Below, piece by piece: positions 10,335 to 22,524 of a DNA stretch of 64,000 nucleotides. The DNA lies in assembly GCA_022559845.1 (NCBI GenBank), contig CM040125.1:286364200-286428199 (forward strand), written 5' to 3'. The position numbers were made by a program, and so were the translations under genes. The notes beneath the pieces are model-generated. The model worked only from the letters and a program-made list of their open reading frames with translations, was not told the origin of the DNA and made no database searches. Each line of letters opens with the position of its first letter. Positions within the stretch are counted from its first letter, which is position 1. The DNA comes from Amorphophallus konjac (Eukaryota > Streptophyta > Magnoliopsida > Alismatales > Araceae).

Positions 10335-12379
10335 TGATGGGAATCAACACCGAGCACTAACTTTTTAGTTTACATTTGTGACCTTTTATTTGCATTTATA
10401 TCATTGGGAAAACGGGTTTGTAATAGTAAGGCTTTATAAGCCAATTTGTTAGTCCTTAAGGATGTTTGGGTTTATTTGTAAAAGTTCAGTTGGTCCAGCA
10501 GGGGGCCCCCACCTTCTTCCCCATTGGTCCACCTAGGCTCTAGGGCCCATGTGAGACTGGTCAAATGTCCAAGGTGGGCTTCTAGAAAGCTTGACCATTG
10601 AAGGGGACAAAGGGAGGAAAAAGTCCATATTCCATCCCCTTAAGTCAAGGGGGCGCCCCCCTTAGAATAGGATTTTTTATTTTGTGTAAACACATGGGAT
10701 GCCCCTCCCTAATCTAGATCTGAGGATAGTTTAGGTCATTTGTACTTTCATATAAATACCTTGTATTTTTCATTTTGATCGAATTAATGAAGAAAATTTT
10801 AAAATTGCCAAGAGTAAGGCCATTTACGCCATCCTCCTCTCTCCTCTCTCCCCCTTGCAGAGCTAAAGGCTCCTTCTTCTGAGGTGTGAAGCCTCCCTCC
10901 TACCCCCTTCCTGAGTGAGAAGCTCAGCACTGCCGCCACCGCCATCGAGCCGCCATCGCACCGCCACCGCCACTTCTTCGGTATTCTGTCCACCCTTGGA
11001 TAGAATAGTAAATCATGAATTTTAGCTCTCCATCTGGAGCTCAGGTCGTGCCCAAAATTGGAGGGTGAGTCTCCCACGTTCCCCCCATTCTCCACAAAAA
11101 AAATTCAGCCCATTAAACCTACGTTTGCTATTTTTACCATTTCCTTGTTTCCACCCCCAACAACCTGCCTTCTGTGCAGATCTTGTTGCAGCAGCCCTGT
11201 TCTTCCTTTGTTCGACCCCCTTAACCATTTTTGATTGAGCTCAAATTTGGACTGGGTGTTCTACCCACCAAATACACCTCCACAATTGTTTTCACGAATT
11301 TAGAAGTTAGTTTTCCTTTTTGAAAAATTAAAACTCAGGTCAAAATCTGTTCTGTCCTGTGTAGTCTAGATCCGACCCCTGTCCAGTCAAAAATCCATTT
11401 CCCCTGTCAAACCACCTTTAGAAAATCCACAAAAAATATTGGTGTCTTCCTTACTTCCCCCTCTATCTCCCATAAAAATCCCAACCTCCAGATCCGACGT
11501 TTTCCCACTGGTCAAACCCCATTCTCAGGTAGATCTAAATCTATCTTGCCAGATCTGATTCTATGAACCAGCAGGTTGTAAATTCGACCAAGGCTATTAC
11601 AGGGATAGACAAACTTCCTTGTCTGGCCTAGGGTCATAGCTCCCTGAAAGAGCTTTCCAACGGCGCCAGTCTCGCGTCAATCAAAGGTCGGGGCTGATCG
11701 CAGCAGCTGTTCTCGCCGGGTCACGTGCTGTAGGAATAGAAGAAGCAGCTCGTGGATAGCAAGCAACAATCACCCTCGGGCCGGCCGCCTCGCCTTCCAC
11801 ATGGCGAACCAGCACGTTGCCTTCCCAGAGAACGTCCCTCCAGGAGCCACCGTCGCAGTAGTATCATCCCCGGCCCACTCGGCCCACCAGCTAGGACGTG
11901 GACCCCACGGTTGCCGGCACGTGCTACCACCGGAGCTGTCCAAGTTGCCACCCGTCAACCCAAGATCGGTCCTCCCGGGCCCCACTTATAGCCCTTTACC
12001 TCCCTGCGTGGAGTGGGCAGTATATTCATTTCAGTAATTATTGTAATATTTTTACCGGAAGTTACCGTACTTGGCCGGGGTCGTCTTGCCCACGCCCGGA
12101 GCGTAGAGGTACACTCGTCACCCTCCTCGTAGGCATTGCTTTACTTGTATACATTTTTATATGCCGCTGCTAGAGTGATAGGATTATTAGCTCGATACTT
12201 ATTTTATCACCACTGCGAGAGTGAGAGAGTGAGACCGTCCCGTGACTCAATCCGAGTACACGCTGAAGAGCCGACTACCCGACTCATTGCCGGTTCCTCA
12301 ACCGCGCACGGTCCCACGTTTCCCTCGCTTAGGGACGTCCACGAGCTAGAGTCCTAGGTCGCGTGTCCATCCCGCATCA
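10335..12379 (+). repeat. 3' LTR of C1 (2045 bp)
   Basis: This is a second copy of the 5968-8031 repeat, with the same TGATGGG start and CCCGCATCA end. Many substitutions and small indels separate the two, including loss of a short piece near 10700 relative to 6330. It carries the same palindrome GGGGGCGCCCCC near 10650 and the same ATATAAATA box. Confidence 0.9.
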
Positions 12380-13090
12380 CTCTCTCACAAACCACTCTCT
12401 CTCTCTCGAACTCTCTCTCTCTCAAACCCCCTCCCTTTCTCTCACGATCTCTCTCTCTCTTTCTCTCTCTCACTCTCTTCCTCTCTCCCCTCTCTCTTCT
12501 CTCTCTTGGCCCTCATCAAAATAAAAAGAAATGAAATAAAAAAAGAATTAAAAAAAGAATCTTTCCTTTTCTCTTTCTCTGTATATATGCTCTTAGTAAT
12601 ATTTAATATTTTAGTTATTATTATTCTTTATATCTCTCTCTCCCTCTATCATCCCTCTCTCTCTCTTCTCTCTCTCTATTTCTCACCTCACGAACCCCCT
12701 CCCTCTCTCTATCTCTCTCTTTCTCTCTCCTTACTCTCTCTCTTTTCTCACTCTCTCTATCCCACATGCACTTACGTGAGTTTTAACATGTATATACATA
12801 TATATTTTTTATTTTTATTATCAAGCTTTCGTCCCTCTCTCTCCATTTTCTATATTTTCCTTCTCTTTCATTATCTCTCTCTCAAAAGGCCACTGTCAAA
12901 AAAACAAGATTATTTCTCTCTCTATATATATTTTCTTAGTAATATTCAATATTGTTTATCCCTTATATCCCACTCTCTCCATATCTTTTCACATCTTGAT
13001 TTCTCTCTTCATTTCTCATATCTCCCGATCTCTTTCTCTCCCCCTCTAGATCCCTCTCAAAATAAAATAAAAAAATATAAAAAATATAAA
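12380..13090. repeat. CT-microsatellite and A-rich stretch, right half of locus G
   Basis: Long CT and CTTT runs alternate with A-rich patches. A segment with TTAGTAATATTTAATATT near 12593 recurs with changes near 12935, so the stretch includes an old duplication. Long open frames here encode only Ser/Leu/Phe-rich low-complexity peptides and are not believable genes. Confidence 0.65.
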
Positions 13091-13264
13091 AAAATAAAAT
13101 CAAATAAAAAAAGGGATAACATCAACCAGGGTAACCGAAGGAAGCCCTCTTCGTCGCCGACCGAAAGAAGAGGAAGAAAGGACCCGCACTGTTTCCGTTC
13201 CCGAGGCGGACGCGATCAGATTCTTTCTATTGTGGGGTTCTCAACCCCTAGCAATCACACCCTC

Positions 13265-13900
13265 AACACCGCGCGGAGAGTCATTTCCCGTGGCAGTATT
13301 CCAGCATCAACACCACGCGGAGAGTCATTTCCCGCGGCAGTATCTCTCACCCGTGCGGAGGATCATTCCCCGCGACTGTTCCCCTCCCTATTTCATTTCA
13401 GTCATTTAATTTCTGCACCATTCCCCTCCCTCCGAGGCCGTGGCGAGTCACTTCTCGCTATGATCGTTTAATTTCTGTAATTTACTTTCTGTACTCTAAC
13501 CCTAACCCCTAACCGTTTAATTTCAACATACCCCTATCCTCGCTTTAAAACCTCGCGGAGAGTGACATCTTGCAGTGGTTTATTTGATCCCCTTTATATT
13601 TTTTTGTTATTTATATTTCTGTTAAAATCCCGCGGAGAATAATATCTCGCGGTGGTTTATTGTATATACTTATATTTATTATTATTTATATTTCTATAAA
13701 AATCCCGTAAAGACCAATGTCCCATGGCAGTTTACTGTACATACATATATTTATTACTATTTATATATTTTTATAAAAATCCTGCAAAGACCAATGTCTA
13801 GCAGTGGTTTACTGTACATACATATATTTACTACTATTTATATATTTTTATAAAAATCTCGCAAAGACCAATGTCTCGCGGTGGTTCACTTTTGTTTATA
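13265..13900 (+). repeat. two sets of tandem repeats with short inverted arms (locus G)
   Basis: Near 13270-13380, three copies of a CGCGGAGAGTCATTTCCCGCGG-like unit occur 38-44 bp apart. From 13540 to about 13895, five copies of a ~77-bp unit follow (starts near 13544, 13624, 13699, 13776, 13853). Each has a core such as CCGCGGAGA-N-TCTCGCGG or a mutated form, then an AT-rich filler. The core is an imperfect inverted repeat in most copies. No coding content. Confidence 0.75.
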
Positions 13901-14395
13901 TTACTGTTATGATCTCATGGTGAATGATATTATGCTATAATTTCGTGTCCTCATCTCTTTGTCCCCTTGTTCCTGAACCTGGTAGAGACAACCCTTGTCG
14001 GGTATTTTTCCAGTGTTTCACTACCCAATTTGTATCCCCCCTATTCCACATTCTTGTGACGACACTTACATCATCGTCGTTATTCGTGTCAACATCTTGC
14101 ATTCCTTCGTTGCCTAGAGTCCCAGCATATTCTATCCCAATACCCGGTATATTAAAAGCTGCTCCCGAAACAACAGGCCACGCCTGTTGAGAAGGTAGTT
14201 CGCTTGCGTGAGAGGATCTTCAGATCCCTATCTCCGCCCTGTACCAGAGATTGGATAAGTCTAGTATCTCCGTGTTCCACTAGAGTGTTTCCTTCAGATC
14301 GTATTTTCCACCATCTTTCCTATATCGCCCAGTAACTCGTCCTCGTCCTCCTCCTTCTCTCTCGGTTGCCACGATTTCATCATCCGAGGACGGGT
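13900..14395 (+). other. leader-like sequence related to family C, truncated
   Basis: Around 14140-14270 the order of motifs (CGGTATAT, AAAAG, then GCGTGAGAGGATCTTCAGATC and CTCCGCC) parallels the segments between primer binding site and gag in C1 (8128-8240) and C2 (58798-58900). This suggests that locus G is the LTR plus leader of another family-C-like element. No convincing primer binding site is present; a weak candidate is at 14027. The piece breaks off at about 14395, where the reverse transcriptase of element B begins on the other strand. The 14280-14395 part is unassigned. Confidence 0.4.
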
Positions 14396-15625
14396 GAATA
14401 GAAATCCCATTCTTCGAGGTCACATGTCCTAGGAAGGACACTTCCTCGAGCCAAAAGTCGCACTTGCTAAGTTTGGCATAGAGTTGATATTTCCTTAATA
14501 TTTGTAGTGTAATCCTCAAGTGTTCCTCATGATCTTCCTCGGTCTTTGAATAAATTAATATCTCATCAATGAAGACCACAACAAATTGATCCAGATGAGG
14601 CCTGAATATGCTATTCATCAATTGCGTAAAGGCTGCAGGGACATTTGTTAGTCCAAAAGACATAACAACAAATTCTTAGTGCCTATACCTGCTCCGGAAT
14701 GCGGTCTTATGAATGTCCTCATCCTTGATCTTCAATTGGTGATATTCTAACCGGAGATCAATCTTTGAGAAATATTTGGATCCAGATATATGATCAAATA
14801 ACTCATCGATCCTTGGCAGTGGATACTTGTTCTTGATAGTAAGATGGTTCAACTACCGATAGTCGATGCAGAGTCTTATCGATCCATCCTTCTTCTTTAC
14901 AAATAACACAGGCGCTCCCCACGGGGAAGTGCTTAGTCTGATAAATCCTTTCTTCCAAAGCTCCATTTGTTGCTCTTTTAACTCCTTGAGTTCTGCGGGG
15001 GACATCCTATAAGGTTCCTTAGAAACTGGACCCGCACCAGGGACAAGGTCGATGGTGAAGGCCACCTCTCTTTGTGGGGGTAATCTGGGCAAATATTCCG
15101 GGAATACGTCGAGAAACTTCGGAACTACTCGGATGTCTTCTATCTTGGACTCTTTAACTTCCATGGCAGTCACAAAAGCTAGGAAAGCCATGCAACCTTT
15201 TCTTAAGAGTTTACTAGCTCGGAGAGCCGTAATAATGGGTGACTTGTTCCGACCCTTAGGGCTAGTGTAGACAAGTTCCAAGAACTCATTAAAAGTTACC
15301 TTGCCATTCCGGCAATCTATAACCGCCTTGTAAGTGGACAGCCAGTCGGCTCCTAGTATAACATCATAATCTTTCATGTCTAAGCATATTAGGTTGGCAG
15401 GTAGATTCTTCCCCTTTACCATAACTTCACAATTCAGATAATGCTGTGTGATCTCAGATTCGTTTTCGAGAGGAGTTGAAATAATTAAATCTATCCATTC
15501 TGGTTCCATAGGTAATGGATCAGCAAACTTCTTGGAAACAAAGGAATGTGATGCGCCCGTATCAAACAAGACACGAGCAGACTTGGAAGAAATTCTTAAA
15601 AAACCTTCCACCAGTCTGCCTTCTT
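14396..15625 (-). pseudogene. protease and N-terminal reverse transcriptase of element B
   Basis: Reading on the minus strand, an aspartic protease with the active-site motif [12 protein letters not shown] lies near 15580-15545, followed by the flap region and DVILGADWL. The RT begins near 15080 with the linker [20 protein letters not shown] and continues through [21 protein letters not shown]. An in-frame stop falls directly after this motif at about 14853. The catalytic box reads [12 protein letters not shown] near 14560, where the family has YxDD; the second aspartate is Glu here. Homology ends after FLGHV at about 14395. The frame is broken, so this is a dead copy. The type of RT is Ty3/gypsy with a single adjoining RNase H expected but lost. 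Confidence 0.85.
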
Positions 15626-15654
15626 CTTGCTCCGCCTCTTGAAGATCTTGGAGA

Positions 15655-16603
15655 CGTGCTTACTTCTTCACCGGGTGCTTTTCGTCTCCATCTTGATCAT
15701 TAAGTAAAGGGCAATCGGTAATCTGGTGATCACGGCTCCCGCATCGGAGACAAGCTCCTAGTCTCCTCTAGCATTCCTTGGCCTTATGGTCGGCCTTGTC
15801 GCAGTGCTTACACACCTCTTTGGAAGGTGTGGTAGTAATGGAGAAGGGCTTGCTATTCTTCTTGAATTTCTTCTCTTGGGTGGAATCTCCTCCGTTGCTA
15901 ATCCTTTTTTTATTGAAGGTCGGCTTGAAAGTACCAGATCTTGTAACCTGCTCCTTCTTATCCTTTCCACGGATCCTGTCGGACAACTCCGTGGCGTCTT
16001 CTAACAGCTGGGCTCTTCGCACCATCTCCGAATAGACTTGAATGTCCATCAACGCCTGTTGGGTTATATATTGCGGCCTAAGTCTGTTTAGAAACCTTCG
16101 GGCCTTCATCTTCTCCGTATGCACTAGATGCGGTGCATACCTTGACAGTCGGGAAAATCGGGCCTCATACTCGGCCACGGATAATGTCCTTTGCTTCAAT
16201 GCGGCGAACTCCGCAGCCTCTTCTCTTGGATACGGTCTGAGAAGTATTTATTGTTGAAATAGTTAACAAACTCATACCACGTGACTTGTTCTTGGGGCAA
16301 GGTAGCTTCTACCGACTCCCACCAGAATCGGGGATCCCACTCTAATTGAAAAGTTGCCAGCATGACCTTTTCTTCATCCATGCATTGCATGACACGGAAT
16401 ATGCGTTCAATTTCCCTAATCCAGTGCTCGGCATCGTCAGGGTTGGTCGAGCCAATGAACTTGGGTGGGTTCATGTTACGGAAACTTCAGTGGAGATCTC
16501 CTGCTCCACAGTTGGCTGCTCCCTGCGCCACTTGTTGTAGCGCCTGAGTAAGACCCTGGACAGTGCATTGCATATCACGCCACTAGGCATGTTCGGCGGC
16601 CAT
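15655..16603 (-). pseudogene. gag of element B
   Basis: The frame opens at ATG 16603 (MAAEHA) and shows stops soon after, at about 16585 and 16480. It then gives a recognisable Ty3/gypsy gag core (PPKFIGSTNPDDAEHWIREI, then WYEFVNYFNNKYF). A one-base deletion near 16220 shifts the frame into LKQRTLSVAEYEARFSRL. Two zinc knuckles close the protein, CKHCDKADHKAKEC and CLRCGSRDHQITDC, separated by a stop near 15768. Gag would package the RNA in virus-like particles. Domain order and knuckle position are as in Tekay elements. Clearly a pseudogene. Confidence 0.85.
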
Positions 16604-16754
16604 GATCCTACAAGATTTAAGTAACTATATTAATATGTGATTAATCAAGAGTCTAAGTCCCTAAGTTAACTTAACCCATGGTTCTACCCAATCTCACTGG
16701 GTAAAGGTATAAACCTATCCTTGGACTTGGTTTCCTAGGAATTGAATATCCTAG

Positions 16755-16766
16755 GCTCTGATACTA
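16755..16766 (-). other. primer binding site of element B
   Basis: The minus strand reads TAGTATCAGAGC, one mismatch from the initiator-Met tRNA site, seven bases inside the end of the LTR. Confidence 0.8.
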
Positions 16767-17776
16767 CAAAAACGGTCACGCCCTGAGTACGGAAGGAACT
16801 TGGTATGCATAACGAGTTATATCAATCATGTCAATCAGAACATAAGTGTATTCGACACATAGACAGAGCGCGCAAAAGTAGAGATAAACCAAATCCTTTA
16901 TTCACAATAACCATCAAGGTACTTCTTATTACATAATCTCCATTAAAAGTACTAAGGATAATCTTGACTTAATAAAATAAAATTACAATGGTTGACTCAA
17001 GAAATTGGAAAAAGGACATGACTAGATAGACGTTTTAATAGTCGGGTGGCTCTAAGCTCTTCTCTAAAGTCTGTTCCCTTCCGAGTGCTCTTCGTCATCG
17101 GAATTACCTGAAAATATGGGAAACACTATGGTGAGCGAACGCACAGTAGGAATTATATCTCCAGTACAAGGTTGCTTTAAGTAATTACATGTTACATGAA
17201 TGTAAGTCAGCTATGCATGTACGCATAAAAATGACAAGCGAGAGTAGAGTATCAAGAGTTAACGAACTAGCAAGATTTCAAGATATTCATATAGAATGAA
17301 TGAAGATGTAAACATATCAAGTCATGTCATATGAATTGGCTATCATAATATCAAGCAAGTAAATACCCATTTCAAGATATTCATATAGAATTGTCCCGAT
17401 CAAGTCATGTTATGTCAAGTCAAGTATGAGTTGTGGAATGTCAATCTAGCAAGTCATGCATTTCGATGCAATGCCACACCGTGATCATTATAGCTCCCAT
17501 GGGCACAAGTACTTTCGGGTGCTCCTCCCAGGACCACATCGGGCCCTATATGCACAAGCATTGAGTCATGTAAATTTTAGACATCCACTAAAGTTATAGC
17601 CAATATAGAGTTCCAAAGGAATAGCCATTGTAAGATGATAAGGTATATTTCACGAATGAAGGAGTTCAAGGACTGAACTTGAACAAGTATGACTCTACGT
17701 TAAACCATACGAAAACCAAGACAATGTCATGAAACTGGGTAATCGGCACCCACTCAGTTGCCACCAATTACATAAA

Positions 17777-18940
17777 TAGCATCCACTATATGGTCGTTCA
17801 TTCCTGTGAACAGTACAGGCACGAACAATTAGCGACTTCTCAATCAGTCGCTCATTCATAAATAGCGTCCATGTCACGGTCGCTATAACAGTAAAGTGCG
17901 CCCCCTGACTGGGTGCCAATTCCTTCTGGCGTCCAAGTCCAGGTCGCAGATTCAGAATAGACATCACACTTCTTAAAAGAGGCCAGAACAATGTTCTTTA
18001 AGGGCCCAACATCACGTTTCTTCAGAGTGACGTGACAAAGAAAGGTTCCAGGGTTTTTAGGGTACAACCAGCGCGGCGACCTTGAGGGAATCCAAGGCTT
18101 CACGTAGACTTACGGAGGTCTCTATGATGAAATCACCAGTCTGAAGGAAGAAATATCCCGTGGAGGGCTCAATCATCACTGAGTGTTAGTGTGTAATCGA
18201 TAAAATCAAAACAGGGACTCCATCTTCGGATGTGAGATGAGAGTGCCATGTAACCCGCGATATGGGCTATAAAACTGATAAATCTATGAGATAGGAAAAC
18301 TGCACCTATTCATAAGTCGCCAGTTAATGAAATAGCGACCTTCTGAAAGGTCGTTCAATCACAATTTAGCATAGGATTTTTACGAAACTAATATTAATTA
18401 ACGACACCGTGTAAGGTTGTTAATTCTAGGAATTTTTTAGAATTAATTTCTATGATTTCAAACACCGTGTACAGTGGTGTTCATTCTTTGAATGACGCCC
18501 TGACCTCGGTCGCGAATTTATAATTTTCAATATTTCTACTTTTACTGGTTATTTTACAATTTAGCGCCCTTGCGTGTGGGCTTTCATTATTTAAATAGCG
18601 ACTATGTAACTATCACTCATTATTTGTCTGATGCTACGCATCGGGCAAGTACTATCACAGACACATGATATTTTCAGTTTATCAAAATAGGAAAGTCAAG
18701 ACATGAACGGGTAGAGGAAAATATCAGAAATCTAAAAATATGTTCATGCATTAATTTTAACATCAGGTGTTGTAGATATAAATTTTTAAATAGGTGATAT
18801 TTATTAAATGCCTTAAAGAAATAGCGGATTGACGAAGGGTCGTTCATTAAATGACGCCCTGACCACTGTCGCTATTTCAGAAGAATTAACAACAGCGTGT
18901 GTAGGCGTTCGTTCAATAAGCTCCCATGACAGGGTCGTTA
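17777..18940. repeat. degenerate palindrome array in element B LTR
   Basis: Short inverted repeats of 21-23 bp recur, for example AGCGACT-N8-AGTCGCT at 17831, AGCGACC to GGTCGTT at 18334-18355, AACACC to GGTGTT at 18462-18482 and AGCGCCC to GGGCT at 18563. Where neighbours can be paired, starts are about 30-34 bp apart (17831/17863, 18462/18494, 18823/18853). The arms differ from those in A, F and LTR3 (CGACC in place of CGGTC). Many units are flanked by AAAT and ATT. Regularity is weaker than in the other elements. Confidence 0.65.
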
Positions 18941-19711
18941 TTTAAAAGAACCCAGTAGATCTACGAAAACTGAAAATAGAAAGCATGGTAACATACTATA
19001 TGACCCACATGCATGATTTTTACAATGATTAACAATTTGGTCTTCATAACTTGAGAACACCTACCTCTTGGATTGGTTTGGACGATGAATTAGAGAAGAA
19101 AAAGCACTAGAGTAGCAACTGCAACCCGTGGAAGGAAGATGGATATGTAGTAGTTGCGACTACAATACCACTGCAGCAAGCTTGCAGCAATGGATGAACG
19201 TAGATGAAGGAGGATAGTCTTCCCAACACGTTTGCGGTAATAAAGGTACAACGGAAGAAGAAGCAAGGCCTCTCCCTTCGTTCATGGTAGCTACACACAG
19301 CAATAGGAGGAAGAGAAGCAGCGGCTTCTCACTGCAACGGCAACTGAACGGTGGAACGGCTACAACAGCCGCTCACGATCGTGAAGAAGAAGAAGGAAGC
19401 ATATGCTCTTTCACGATCGCAATACGGCAATCGAACTAGTAGCAGAAGAAGAAATAAGAACAGCAGGTCGTCGTAGAACAGAAAGCAATGAAACAGACGA
19501 TTGCTTCCTCGATGGGGTTATTTATAGATTTTTGGGGTTTAGAATCCTAATGGTATATAAATTTCCACGTATGGATCCCAATGGGTCTTAACCTTCCCAT
19601 AATCAACTTTCCCACAACTAAAACCACGGCCACTCTCTCTATTAGGGAAAAACCCTAAAGCCATGCAGTGTTCGTACGTGATACAGCCTGGGGCTCTTTG
19701 GGAAACAAATC

Positions 19712-19714
<3 letters not shown>

Positions 19715-19773
<59 letters not shown>

Positions 19774-19884
19774 CCTTTGGACGTAAGGAAGGTTATGGGC
19801 TTTTAAGGCCCATTAGTGATTAGTGTCTTTAGTCAATATATATACATATATATGTGTGTGTGTGTATGTGTGTGTGTGTGTGTG
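19715..19884. repeat. TA and TA/TG microsatellites in element B LTR
   Basis: A pure TA run of about 57 bp (19715-19771) and a mixed TA then TG run (19836-19884) lie near the 5' end of the LTR on the minus strand. A, B and F all have such runs in the same place. Confidence 0.9.
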
Positions 19885-20775
19885 AGGTCCATAGGTCCAT
19901 TTATATTAAAGGATTTTGTTTAATGTGTATAGCTTTGAGGCCCATTAGTTTAAGGTCTTTGTTGGATTTATTTATTTTAAGAGGTTTTATTCCTAATATT
20001 TATCCGGGTTGCTACACAGTAGGTATCTCCGTATCAACATGAAGTCAATATTTAAGTAATTAACATTTTAGCTCTAGGAAGTAAGACAAATAAAATGCGA
20101 TAAAACCAAAGTAATACCACAAGTAGGAAGATGTAGATCATAGAGATATGAATGTTCATATAGAATGATAGCAAGATCAAGCAAGAATATAAGTGGCCTT
20201 TCATGTAACGAGAATGTACTTGCATGTAACGAAAATGTACTTTTCATAACCTTAAAGGTCATGCACTAGAAAGTCATGTAACAAGAATGTACAATTTCAT
20301 GTAGAGTCTCGTGATTTTCACTCATCTATAAAAAAAGTACTCCCGGCGCAATGCGACGCCAGTGTTCATCATACCCCATGGTTTATAGCATGTTTCTGGC
20401 AAACAGTCGAGGGGGCTAGTGTCGAGCCCTTGGACACAATCAATACCCGATCCGCATCTTCACATTATAAATCAAGCTACTTCCATAAGAAATATCAATA
20501 ATGTAGGCCAATAATGTACAAGTTCAAACTATAGGTTCATGAAAATAATTATCAAGGTAAGAACGTACCAAATTGAGATCATGAGATCAAGGATGATTTA
20601 ATGACAAGGTCATGCCACGAGAGGAATCCAGCAGCATAACGGCACATTCCTTAACTTTAATAAATCATTAATAACTCATGAGATCATAGATGGTCTAGAT
20701 GATCAATAGACCATGTAGGAACATAGGAAAATCAATCTATGGGTCAAACCTTGGGTTAGACAAGACTCAGTATGA

Positions 20776-20835
20776 ACGCGGTCATTCCTGGACCGTTTCT
20801 ATACATACGCGGTCAAGTCCAGACCATTTCTAGAT
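20776..20835. repeat. palindrome pair 1 in LTR3
   Basis: Two units with a CGCGGTC arm start at 20776 and 20807, exactly 31 bp apart. The right arms GACCGTT and GACCATT are imperfect complements. Confidence 0.7.
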
Positions 20836-21502
20836 AGAGTCGACACCAGAAAGAAAAGAGTTGACGCAGTGGTGAAATCTGGACAGACGCGGTGGCTAGA
20901 TTACCGCTACTTGACAAAAGTGGTTGCTTGATGTCCGCGACTATCCAGGGCACAGAAAAACGTCGAGAGTTTAAGTGCTTTCTAGACAATTCAGTTTTGA
21001 GGGTACAACCAGCTCGACGTCCTAGTGGGAATCCCAAACTCGTGGAGACTTACGGAGGTCTTGAAACATGATCACCTAGTTCGATGGAAGGAATATCCAA
21101 CGGAGAGGATCACAAGTCCAAGATTGTGTGCCTAATATGTGCAAGGTGTAACTAATAGCTACGCACCGGAGTACGCACTATGTACTTATGAAAGACTGAA
21201 GATGAGAGTGGATCGTATAAAAATAGTGATCAACCATCAATAACACAAGTTCATAAACCATGTAGAAATAACTTTAATACAAACTATATGAATTTTGGCA
21301 TAAAAATAGCATAAGTTTAAAATAGGTATTTAAAACATGAAAGACATGAAACCTAACATGTTTAATGCACAATATAACCAAGTTCATAAATGTACAGTCA
21401 TAACTAGGAATAAGGCCTAATTACCTAGGCTTAACATATATATAATAGGGTCAATCTGCAATCTGTTTGGAGTTAATAAAGCGCGGAAAATTGAAACCTA
21501 GT

Positions 21503-21590
21503 AGCGGTCTTGACAGAACCGCCTATACACAGTAGCGGTCATTTGGGAACCGCTATTAGATAGTAGCGGTTGTTGGTAGACCATTTCTAT
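21503..21590. repeat. palindrome triplet in LTR3
   Basis: Three units beginning AGCGGT start at 21503, 21534 and 21565, a constant 31 bp step. Right arms read AACCGCC, AACCGCT and GACCATT. Centres of seven to eight bases are unrelated. Confidence 0.8.
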
Positions 21591-22524
21591 CCTTGTAACA
21601 GAAAGGGAATCATTAGGTCATGCAAGGCGTAACTTAAGAAAACAATTGCATGTAAATGTGCTAGACAGGAAGATAACTTGTTTACAACAAAATAAAGTCA
21701 TAGTGATGCATGGTTTTCATGGATTAAGCCAATATTATCATCTTTTTGGTTAAGGGTGTAGGAATATGATGTTATAAATACTATGCATGCGTGATCATAG
21801 GAAAACATGAAATTCTCTAAGTACAGTGCATGAAATCACGAGAAAATTGAGAGCTTTTGTTCCTAACATGTTAAATTAACCTTTTCATGAGATAACCCAC
21901 CTCTAGAAGTGCTCTTAAAGATCAAATTTTTGACTGGAAGTCACTACTGGCTCCTACGCGTCCTACGTGGAACCGCCTACTTCCTGGGCTTCTAACTCTT
22001 CACCCTTTCATCCTAAGTTCATGAAATTTGGAGGGTAGCTAGATGATACAAATGGGAACAATAAGTTATAAAGATAGAACTTGAACTAACCTTGTTTAGG
22101 GCTTCTATTTTCCTCCTCTTCTCTGGATTAACGTACTGTTTCCTGTGCAGTTTGCAGCAAAACAACAACTTCTGGGGCTTCTAGATCGTTAGAGACTCGA
22201 CCTCCTAGCACGAAAATTGGAGGGTTGTTAGACAACCTAAAGGAGAACAAAATCTTCAAAAGGTATTACCTGAGATGGTGTCTCCTTACCTTTGAAAAAC
22301 GTGATCCAACATTAGGGTTCGCGTGGGTCGAAGTTAGGTCTATTTATAGTGTTTAAGTTAGGGTTTGAGGGATTAGCTCGATCTAGGAGTTCTAAATTGG
22401 CTCAAATCAATCCCTAAGAGTCCTATACCAAGTTTCTAGGCCAGGTAGCTTCGATCCATGGTGATTGGGGCAAAAAAAATCCAATCTTTCCATGTCTCTC
22501 ACCGTTGCATTCACGGAAGATGGT

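Larger units (their letters stand above)
5968..12379 (+). mobile_element. element C1: gag-only LTR retrotransposon (TR-GAG type)
   Basis: Two similar LTRs (5968-8031 and 10335-12379) flank a 2.3 kb interior that holds a primer binding site, one gag-like frame and short remnants of the integrase tail. No protease, reverse transcriptase or RNase H is present, so the element would need enzymes from a related element. It is 6.4 kb long and lies inside a CT-rich tract; flanking bases ATCTC and CTCTC are an imperfect five-base match, hard to judge in a microsatellite. C2 (56550-63411) belongs to the same family with clearly diverged LTRs. The two C1 LTRs differ far more from each other than the C2 pair do, so C1 is the older insertion. 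Confidence 0.85.
14396..20016 (-). mobile_element. element B: truncated Tekay-like Ty3/gypsy retrotransposon
   Basis: On the minus strand the order is 5' LTR (20016-16774), primer binding site, gag, protease and the first half of reverse transcriptase. The element stops abruptly near 14395 in the middle of RT; RNase H, integrase and the 3' LTR are missing. Gag, protease and RT all resemble the Tekay/Del lineage. Frameshifts and stops make it non-functional. It lies against another LTR of the same superfamily (20017-22747), so it probably inserted into that LTR. Confidence 0.8.
16774..20016 (-). repeat. 5' LTR of element B (3243 bp)
   Basis: On the minus strand the LTR starts TGTAGCAACCCGG (20016) and ends next to the primer binding site. 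Its length is almost identical to the solo LTR F (3244 bp). Shared blocks in the same order include GGTACAACCAG near 18062 and a segment reading GACTTACGGAGGTCT near 18105. A TA run (19715-19771) and a TA/TG run (19836-19884) lie near its 5' end. The terminal CA appears mutated to CC. It carries a degenerate palindrome array with arms AGCGACC/GGTCGCT. Confidence 0.8.

Noticed and set aside
12506..13471. Long open frame of 321 codons on the plus strand
   Set aside because: It crosses CT microsatellite and tandem repeats and encodes Ser/Leu/Phe low complexity; openness is explained by composition.
13497..13512. Telomere-like CTAACCCTAACCCCTAACC
   Set aside because: Only two or three imperfect units; not the plant CCCTAAA repeat in tandem.
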